Below are positions 4,317-9,918 of a stretch of 9,918 nt of DNA, in pieces (position 1 is the stretch's first letter; each line of letters begins with the position of its first letter). The position numbers and the translations under genes are program-made. Source of the stretch: Christensenellaceae bacterium (lineage in GTDB: Bacteria > Bacillota > Clostridia > Christensenellales > CAAEEZ01); contig JAHHUG010000051.1 of NCBI GenBank assembly GCA_020024085.1, forward strand, positions 1 to 9,918. Reading direction: 5' to 3'. The notes under the pieces are model-generated. The model did no database searches and was not told the DNA's origin. It saw only the letters and a program-made list of their open reading frames with translations.

Positions 4317-7076
4317 ATGAAGAAAAACTATGGTAAAGGATTATATATAGCTTTAGTAATTGCATTGTTGATTGTAACATTATTTACTATTTCTGCTTGT
4401 AGCAAGAATGTAGATAGTAGTGCAAAAATTGTAATTCAAAATATTGACAATGGTATAGTAGAATTTGATAAAAAAAACTATAAACTAGGTGATGAGGTAG
4501 TATTAAAGATTATAGCAAATGAAGGATATACCCTAAAAGCTAATTCTTTAGTAATTAATGATAAGGTTATTGAAGGAAATCCTAGTGAAGTAAAAATTAA
4601 GTTAAATAGTCAAAATACATATATTAAATGTCAATTTGAACAAATAAAGTATAGTATTTTGTTAAAAGATATCAAGAATGGAAATGTAATTATTGACAAA
4701 AACTTAGCAGTAAAAGGCGAAAAGGTAAAGCTTAGTGTAAAGCCATTTATAGGTTATAAATACGATGAAAAGGATATTAAAATATTTGATAGTCTAGGTA
4801 ACAAAATTGAACTTGTAAACAGTGAATTTATTATGCCAAATAGTGATGTCAATATTACTATTAACTTTACAAAAGAGCAGGAGTATAATATTACACTTAA
4901 GGAGTTTGTAGGTGGTAAAATTTCTGCTAATAAAACTACTGCTAAAGAGGGAGATATCGTTGAACTTGATATTGTTGAAAACAAGGACTATGAGTTTGTA
5001 TCTGGCAGTATGTATTTTATTGTTGATAACAATCAATTGAACAAATATACTATTGAAAATAATATCTTTGTTATGCCAAAAGGAAATGTCGAAATTTTTG
5101 CAACCTTTAAGAAGATTGAAGAACAAAAATACATAGTAGGTACTAATGCAGTTAATGGTGTAATTAAAGTTAATAAAGAAAATGCAGTAAGTGGGGATAC
5201 TATTTCTGTTTTGGTTACTGCAGATACAGGTTATCAAATTAAGAGATTGTACTATTCGTATCTTGAAAATGGTCAAGTAAATAAAGTAGATATAATGGAT
5301 AATCAATTTATTATGCCAGATAAAGATATAGTCGTTGTATGCGAATTTGAAAAGAAAACTTATGATATCATTGTAGGCAATCTTGTAAATGGCAAAATTG
5401 AAGTTGTTAAAAATGCAAAGTATCAAGAAGAAGTTGTTGTTAATGTTTTACCTAATGACGGCTATAGAATAAAAGAAAATTCTCTTAAAGTAAATGGCAA
5501 TATTATTTATGAGTATAAGTTTATTATGCCAAACGAAAATGTCAGTGTAGAGTGCGAATTTGAGTTGATACCAAGTAATGAGTTTAAGATTAGTTGTATT
5601 AACATTAATGGAATTATCTTAGCTCCTGCAACAGCAAAATATAATGATGTAGTTAAGTTAGAAGTAGTTGCAAATAAAGGATACAGATATGTAGAAAACA
5701 GCTTGAAAGTAAATAATGAAATTGTAAAAAATATGCAATTTGTTATGCCTAACCACGAAGTACAAATAGAATGCAAATTTGAAAAAGTAGAATACAAAGT
5801 ATCTTTTGCTGGTACAAATGGAAATGTTGAAATAGAAAAGGATAACTATTGCTATGGAGATTTGGTTTCATTAAATATTGTCCCAAATATAGGATATAAA
5901 TTAGTTGAAGGTTCACTTATGGCTAATGGTAAAAAAATAGCTAATACCTTTGAAATGCCAAGTGAAAATGTTGAAATAACTTGCCAATTTGAACCTATTG
6001 AATATCAAATTATTGTAAAAGATATTGCTAATGGAAAGATTGTTGTTAACAAACAAACTGCACATTACAACGACGATATTTCAATTACACTTGATGCAAG
6101 TAAAGGTTCAAAATATGTAGAAAATTCTCTTACTATAAACGGACAAATATTAAGTTCATTAAGTTTTAAAATGCCTAATAGTAATGTAGAGTTGAATTGT
6201 AAATTTGAAAAAATTGATTACTCAATAACAACTAACATAAGTAATGGAACAATCAATGTTGTTAGTAAAAGTCAATATGGTTCAAAGGTTACCTTTGAAA
6301 TAAATGCAAATACTGGCTATATGCTTATAACTGATTCTATTATGTTAAATGGCAAAAAGCTAAATCAAATGGAATTTATTATGCCTAGTGAAGATGTTGT
6401 ATTAACTTGTGAATTTGAAAAGATTACATACTTGATAAATGATGTTTCAGATGAAATATACAAGGCTAAGTATAGCATAAATAATTCAAGTATCAAACTT
6501 GGTGAAAAAATATCTATTACAAACAATTTCCCAACAGGTATTGATATTGTAGTATTTGTTAACGGAGTGGAAGCAAAAGACTTGATTGTAACTGAGGATA
6601 TGCTTAAATTAACAGATAACACAATAAATATTAAAATTATTACAAAAGATAATAGAGTAGTTGGAGAAAAATATAATCCTAGTTTGTATAAAAATGGTAC
6701 TTACAAAGTTAATTGGACATTAAAAGAAATTTTGTCAAGTAATGCTTTTGATATTGGTAACAAAAAGATAGCACAATATTGCCATTCAAATATCGAACTT
6801 TTAGTAAATAATGATAAAGCTAAAGTAACATTCTTTATTAAGGAAGATGTTATGGATTGGCTTAATATTGAAGGAGTTAAAGGAACAAAAGGTGCAGTGT
6901 TTACAAAAGATGGCTTAACATATGTTCCATATTCTGTTGACATAGAATTACCTAAAGTAACTGATGGTGTAATAGAGATTCATGGATATGTACCTAAAGC
7001 ACCTTTCGAGAAGTTTAGGCATGTAAAATTTACAGTTAATTTAGACTTAGCTAATGCAGTATTACTAGCAAAATAA
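4317..7076 (+). CDS. Repeat-rich surface lipoprotein with C-terminal NEAT-like domain
   Basis: The protein has 919 residues. An N-terminal Lys-rich segment and hydrophobic core end in a lipobox, ISAC, with Cys28 as the lipidation site, so it should be anchored to the outer face of the membrane. Residues 38-703 hold nine tandem beta-rich repeats of about 70-80 residues, of the divergent InlB B-repeat type, each with a pattern like NG.I.V....G..V.......GY...SL.VNG....FxMP...V...F. Residues 704-790 are a linker domain I do not recognise. Residues 791-913 resemble a NEAT domain: NGTYKVNWTL, then a VNNDKAKVTFFI strand, DWLNIEG, and a final VDIEL...FRHVKFTVNLD pair of strands; the canonical heme-ligating YxxxY is missing. 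The repeats probably act as a stalk through the cell wall that presents the tip domain. The gene lies 32 nt before the ECF genes, suggesting it captures the substrate they import. AGGAG lies 7 nt before the ATG. Confidence 0.8.
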   Translation: MKKNYGKGLYIALVIALLIVTLFTISACSKNVDSSAKIVIQNIDNGIVEFDKKNYKLGDEVVLKIIANEGYTLKANSLVINDKVIEGNPSEVKIKLNSQNTYIKCQFEQIKYSILLKDIKNGNVIIDKNLAVKGEKVKLSVKPFIGYKYDEKDIKIFDSLGNKIELVNSEFIMPNSDVNITINFTKEQEYNITLKEFVGGKISANKTTAKEGDIVELDIVENKDYEFVSGSMYFIVDNNQLNKYTIENNIFVMPKGNVEIFATFKKIEEQKYIVGTNAVNGVIKVNKENAVSGDTISVLVTADTGYQIKRLYYSYLENGQVNKVDIMDNQFIMPDKDIVVVCEFEKKTYDIIVGNLVNGKIEVVKNAKYQEEVVVNVLPNDGYRIKENSLKVNGNIIYEYKFIMPNENVSVECEFELIPSNEFKISCININGIILAPATAKYNDVVKLEVVANKGYRYVENSLKVNNEIVKNMQFVMPNHEVQIECKFEKVEYKVSFAGTNGNVEIEKDNYCYGDLVSLNIVPNIGYKLVEGSLMANGKKIANTFEMPSENVEITCQFEPIEYQIIVKDIANGKIVVNKQTAHYNDDISITLDASKGSKYVENSLTINGQILSSLSFKMPNSNVELNCKFEKIDYSITTNISNGTINVVSKSQYGSKVTFEINANTGYMLITDSIMLNGKKLNQMEFIMPSEDVVLTCEFEKITYLINDVSDEIYKAKYSINNSSIKLGEKISITNNFPTGIDIVVFVNGVEAKDLIVTEDMLKLTDNTINIKIITKDNRVVGEKYNPSLYKNGTYKVNWTLKEILSSNAFDIGNKKIAQYCHSNIELLVNNDKAKVTFFIKEDVMDWLNIEGVKGTKGAVFTKDGLTYVPYSVDIELPKVTDGVIEIHGYVPKAPFEKFRHVKFTVNLDLANAVLLAK
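4428..6425 (+). repeat. Nine tandem protein repeats (divergent InlB B-repeat type)
   Basis: Repeat units start near residues 38, 110, 189, 271, 348, 422, 492, 562 and 634 of the lipoprotein. They share a GY or similar turn in the middle, a SL.VNG-like segment, an F.MP motif and a closing V..C.FE strand. They are clearly diverged at the DNA level, so this is an old array and not a recent slippage product. The Cys of the last strand is present in seven of nine units (residues 105, 342, 413, 486, 556, 628, 698). Confidence 0.8.
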
Positions 7077-7108
7077 GTTATTTGTAACGATATTAATATA
7101 GGAGAGAT

Positions 7109-7768
7109 ATGGAAGAGTTAGTAAAACAATTGATAGAAAATAGTAGTTCGGTTATGGATAATAGGAAGATAGATACCGTTGAAGATAAACCAAAAAAACG
7201 AAATATATTCCAAAAATACAAAATAAAAGATATAGTATTCCTTGCAATAATTTCGGGTTGTATGCTTATTACAGGTGCTATTATGCCTCTTATTACACAG
7301 GTGCCAATTTTTGGAATAATAGAGATTGCTTTAGGCTTGCAATTTTCAATATTTCCAGTAATAGGGTTAATGAAGGTACGAAAGCCAGGTGCTATGATAC
7401 TGATATCTTTATTCTGTGGTTTGTTGCTTGCATTTATGTTTTTACCAATGTTTGCATGTTTGATGCTTTGTGCTGTTATTGTTGAATTGCTTACACTATT
7501 AATTTTTAGAGGATACGACAAAAATAGTGCATGTGTGTTTGCTGGTACTATCTATATGCCACTAACATTACCATTCTTGTATCTTTGGTACAATGTAATT
7601 TACACAATTAAATCGGACGACGGAAAAGCAGTGCAAGCTTTTGTGGGGGCTGACCCAACATTTATTTGCTTAATTACGCTTGCTGTAGTTGCAATTTGTT
7701 TTGTGGGTTCTTTGATTGGTATGAAGATTGCAATGGAAATGGAAAGAGCAGGAGTAATGAAAAAATGA
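7109..7768 (+). CDS. ECF transporter S component (MptS/Trep_Strep-like)
   Basis: The protein has 219 residues with six predicted membrane helices (about 41-60, 67-88, 94-112, 115-134, 142-162, 184-206), the usual S-component layout. The C-terminal SLIGMKIAMEMERAGVMKK resembles the GxxxG...KAGI ending of the Trep_Strep (MptS) family. S components bind the substrate and set its specificity. The family does not prove the substrate here; the NEAT-like lipoprotein just upstream points to heme or a related tetrapyrrole. An extra, charged N-terminal tail of about 38 residues is unusual and probably cytoplasmic. AGGAG (7100-7104) lies 4 nt before the ATG; the next in-frame Met (residue 16) lacks a ribosome binding site. 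The stop overlaps the T gene as ATGA. Confidence 0.75.
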   Translation: MEELVKQLIENSSSVMDNRKIDTVEDKPKKRNIFQKYKIKDIVFLAIISGCMLITGAIMPLITQVPIFGIIEIALGLQFSIFPVIGLMKVRKPGAMILISLFCGLLLAFMFLPMFACLMLCAVIVELLTLLIFRGYDKNSACVFAGTIYMPLTLPFLYLWYNVIYTIKSDDGKAVQAFVGADPTFICLITLAVVAICFVGSLIGMKIAMEMERAGVMKK

Positions 7769-8433
7769 GTTTATATAATAGAAAAATTAATCCATTAATA
7801 GCACTACTTTCGGGTGTTTTAATTATGGTTTTTGGACTAGTAACTGCAACAAGAGTTGAGGGTAGTTATTTCCTTATTGCTGTATTTTTATATCTTATGT
7901 TATTTGGCTATTACAAGGAGTGTTTTAGAGTGTTGCCATTGTATGTAATTGTAGGTGGAATATTCGTATTAATTACATATATAATATCTAACGATTCATT
8001 TTCAGCACTTAAAATGGCGAATCGGTTCGGTGCGATATTTTTAGCAATAGTTCCAGGTATTGGAATTGAGCCAGTTAGAATGACAAGAAATCTCTCTCAA
8101 ATACATACTCCAAGGGTAATTACTTTGGGTATGTTGATTGCTTTATCATTTGTTCCTACATTAAAAATTGAGGTAAAAAGGGTAAGAGAAGCTATGAAAA
8201 CTAGAGGTGCTGGAAGTATACTTAATCCAAGGATTTTTTATCGTGCTTTTTTGATTCCTTTTGTAATGAGGTTAATTAATATTTCTGACACATTATCACT
8301 TTCGGTTGAGTTAAGAGGCTTTACTATTGATAAAAGTGACTATACTGTATACAAGAAAGAAGCACTTAATTTTAAGGATATTATATATATACTTGCATTA
8401 ATTGTAGGTATGATTTTGGTGGTGGTTTTATGA
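7765..8433 (+). CDS. ECF transporter T component (EcfT-like transmembrane protein)
   Basis: The protein has 222 residues, hydrophobic at both ends, and a little shorter than typical EcfT. Two Arg-Gly motifs expected of the coupling helices are visible: MKTRGAG (144-150) and VELRGFTID (181-189). In known EcfT proteins the matching x-R-G motifs dock into grooves of the two ATPases and pass on the force of ATP binding. The frame is open back to 7666, but the ATG at 7765 is preferred: it has AGGAG (7750-7754) upstream, overlaps the S-gene stop as ATGA, and removes a non-matching N-terminal stretch. It also overlaps the ATPase gene by ATGA, so the three ECF genes are translationally coupled. Confidence 0.85.
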   Translation: MSLYNRKINPLIALLSGVLIMVFGLVTATRVEGSYFLIAVFLYLMLFGYYKECFRVLPLYVIVGGIFVLITYIISNDSFSALKMANRFGAIFLAIVPGIGIEPVRMTRNLSQIHTPRVITLGMLIALSFVPTLKIEVKRVREAMKTRGAGSILNPRIFYRAFLIPFVMRLINISDTLSLSVELRGFTIDKSDYTVYKKEALNFKDIIYILALIVGMILVVVL

Positions 8434-9836
8434 TAGCTGTAGAGTTAAAACATGTTAGTTTTTCATATAAAGATAAGGAAAATGTATTAGAAAACATTGA
8501 TTTTTGTGCAAACTATGGCGAGATTGATTTGATTGCTGGATACTCTGGTAAAGGAAAAAGTACAATACTTTCAATTATTAGTGGCATTATCCCTAATGTT
8601 GTAAATGGTTCACTTGAAGGCGATGTGCTTATTGACGGGAATAATATTAAAGGTAAAAAGCTAGGTGAGATTTGCAGGTCGGTAGGTATGGTATTGCAAA
8701 ATGCTGACGAACAAATTGTAAATAATCTAGTTGAAGACGAAATTGCCTTTGGACTAGAAAATTTTGCTTATCCTAGTGACAAAATAGCAAAACAAATTGA
8801 TATTGTTTGCAAGTTGATGAATCTTGATAAAAAAGACAAAACAAAAACATTGTCTGGTGGTGGTAAACAAAGGCTTATTACTGCTTCAACAATAGCTATG
8901 GGACAAAAAATTATACTTTTTGATGAGCCTCTTGCAAATCTTGATAAAGAAAGTGCAGTAATGTTAATGGAAATATGTAAAACATTAAAAAAAGAGGGAT
9001 ATTGCATCATTATTGTTGAACATAGATTGGATATGGTTTTGCCTTATGTAGATAATGTATGGAATGTGGAAAATAAAAAGATTACAAAAGTTGATAATAA
9101 ACAAGAATATCTAGTTAGTCAATCGAAGAAAATTTTGGATACTTGCGAAGATAAAGTATTTAACGAACCACTTTTTATTTTTGATAATGTAGATTATTCG
9201 ATAAAAGATAAAAAGATTTTGACTAACATTAATTGTACAATCAAAAAAGGTGCAAGGACTGTTATTTTGGGCGAAAATGGTTGTGGCAAAACAACTTTAA
9301 TCAGTTTAATTGCTCGATTAAATAAGCCAACAAATGGGAAAATTACTCAATATGTGGACGAAAGCTTAAATAAAAGAGCAAATAAAAAATGGTTCAAAAA
9401 AGTTGGTGTAGTATATCAAAATCCCGACTATCAATTATTTATGCCAACTGTCAGAAAAGAGCTTGAATTTGGTGCAAAATCAAAAGAATATGCTAATGAG
9501 GTTGCAAAAATGTTTGAAATTGATAATTTATTGGATTGTCACCCTCAATCTTTATCCGAAGGACAAAAAAGGAGGGTATCAATTGCTGCTGTAGTTGCTA
9601 CAAGTCCAGATGTATTACTTCTTGATGAGCCAACTGTCGGTCAAGATTATAATGGTCTTCAAAAAATGATAAAAATATTGAATGAACTTAATCGAAAAAA
9701 CAATATTTCTATTATTACAATTACTCACGATGTAAGATGTGCAAAAGCTCTTACTGATTACTCGTTAGTATTCAATAAAGGTAAATTGGTTAAAGAGGGT
9801 AAAAAAGAGCTTGTAGACGAATATTTTTGCTGTTAA
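8430..9836 (+). CDS. ECF transporter fused double ATPase (EcfA-EcfA' fusion)
   Basis: The protein has 468 residues with two ABC ATPase domains in one chain, joined near residues 220-245. Domain 1: Walker A GYSGKGKST (37-45), Q-loop Gln90, signature LSGGGKQR (141-148), Walker B ILFDEP with Glu166, H-loop His198. Domain 2: Walker A GENGCGKTT (281-289), Q-loop Gln330, signature LSEGQKRR (375-382), Walker B LLLDEP with Glu400, H-loop His433. All catalytic residues are present in both halves, so both sites could hydrolyse ATP. It powers the S and T components from the cytoplasmic face. The start overlaps the T-gene stop (ATGA); the upstream site is weak (GGTGG), consistent with translational coupling. 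It is the last gene before the terminator. A dedicated ATPase suggests a single-substrate (group I) ECF system, not the shared group II type. Confidence 0.9.
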   Translation: MIAVELKHVSFSYKDKENVLENIDFCANYGEIDLIAGYSGKGKSTILSIISGIIPNVVNGSLEGDVLIDGNNIKGKKLGEICRSVGMVLQNADEQIVNNLVEDEIAFGLENFAYPSDKIAKQIDIVCKLMNLDKKDKTKTLSGGGKQRLITASTIAMGQKIILFDEPLANLDKESAVMLMEICKTLKKEGYCIIIVEHRLDMVLPYVDNVWNVENKKITKVDNKQEYLVSQSKKILDTCEDKVFNEPLFIFDNVDYSIKDKKILTNINCTIKKGARTVILGENGCGKTTLISLIARLNKPTNGKITQYVDESLNKRANKKWFKKVGVVYQNPDYQLFMPTVRKELEFGAKSKEYANEVAKMFEIDNLLDCHPQSLSEGQKRRVSIAAVVATSPDVLLLDEPTVGQDYNGLQKMIKILNELNRKNNISIITITHDVRCAKALTDYSLVFNKGKLVKEGKKELVDEYFCC

Positions 9837-9867
9837 AAAAATAAAATTTAATTAAAATATTGATAAT

Positions 9868-9897
9868 AAAAACATACTTTTTTAAGTATGTTTTTTT
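9868..9897 (+). terminator. Intrinsic terminator of the ECF block
   Basis: AAAAACATACTT (9868-9879) pairs with AAGTATGTTTTT (9884-9895), a 12-bp perfect stem with a TTTT loop, and a run of seven T covers 9891-9897. It lies 32 nt after the ATPase stop codon. The A-run on the 5' side means it could also stop transcription from the other direction. Confidence 0.85.
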
Positions 9898-9918
9898 GAT
9901 TATAAAATAATGCTAAAC

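Noticed and set aside
4794..5426. 210-codon open frame on the minus strand inside the lipoprotein gene
   Set aside because: Antisense shadow of the A/T-rich repeat gene, low-complexity Ile/Asn/Tyr-rich product, no ribosome binding site and no domain; the plus-strand frame has a lipobox and regular repeats.
4428..6425. CRISPR array or DNA satellite because of periodic units
   Set aside because: Periodicity is at the protein level (about 70-80 codons), DNA copies are strongly diverged and there are no constant direct repeats with spacers.
7093..7521. 142-codon minus-strand frame opposite the S component
   Set aside because: Antisense to a well-supported six-helix S component, and the translation matches nothing I recognise.
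7666..7764. Upstream extension of the T-component frame to 7666
   Set aside because: It overlaps the S gene by about 100 nt and lacks a ribosome binding site; the ATG at 7765 has AGGAG upstream and the usual ATGA overlap.

Overview
This is AT-rich DNA with every gene on the + strand, close packing, strong GGAGG-type ribosome binding sites and a Gram-positive style lipoprotein. Together these suggest a low-GC Bacillota, most likely an anaerobic or gut clostridial lineage. No rRNA, tRNA, transposase or CRISPR array is visible, and the genus cannot be named from the sequence alone.

Layout. Positions 1-214 hold no convincing gene. A promoter with two perfect consensus hexamers (215-244) is followed by a leader of about 120 nt. 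Three genes then lie end to end: a Cys-rich YgbA-family protein (375-701) and the two halves of a CydDC-like heterodimeric ABC transporter (703-2448 and 2441-4138). A 178-nt intergenic region follows. It contains a strong hairpin and a second leader that matches the first at fixed offsets. The second block holds a 919-residue lipoprotein (4317-7076) with nine divergent InlB-B-type repeats and a C-terminal NEAT-like domain, then a complete ECF transporter: S component (7109-7768), T component (7765-8433) and a fused double ATPase (8430-9836). An intrinsic terminator at 9868-9897 closes the unit.

How the genes may work together. A NEAT-like surface lipoprotein, an ECF importer and a CydDC-like ABC pair resemble, from memory, the 3' part of the streptococcal sia (shr-shp-sia) heme-uptake locus, where SiaFGH is an ECF heme importer. 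The best reading is a heme or tetrapyrrole capture and import system with a companion ABC pump that moves heme or thiols. The YgbA family is induced by nitric oxide through NsrR in enterobacteria, so its presence here links the locus to nitrosative or heme-iron stress. The substrate is inferred, not shown.

Most interesting signal. The leaders of the two blocks share AAACTYC, AGTTCGCA, ATACTT and TTAAYAAGRTAT blocks at identical, gap-free offsets. AGTTCGCA starts exactly 89 nt before the start codon in both. They can fold alike, with a few compensatory base changes. This looks like an undescribed duplicated cis-regulatory RNA or operator that co-regulates the two halves of the locus.
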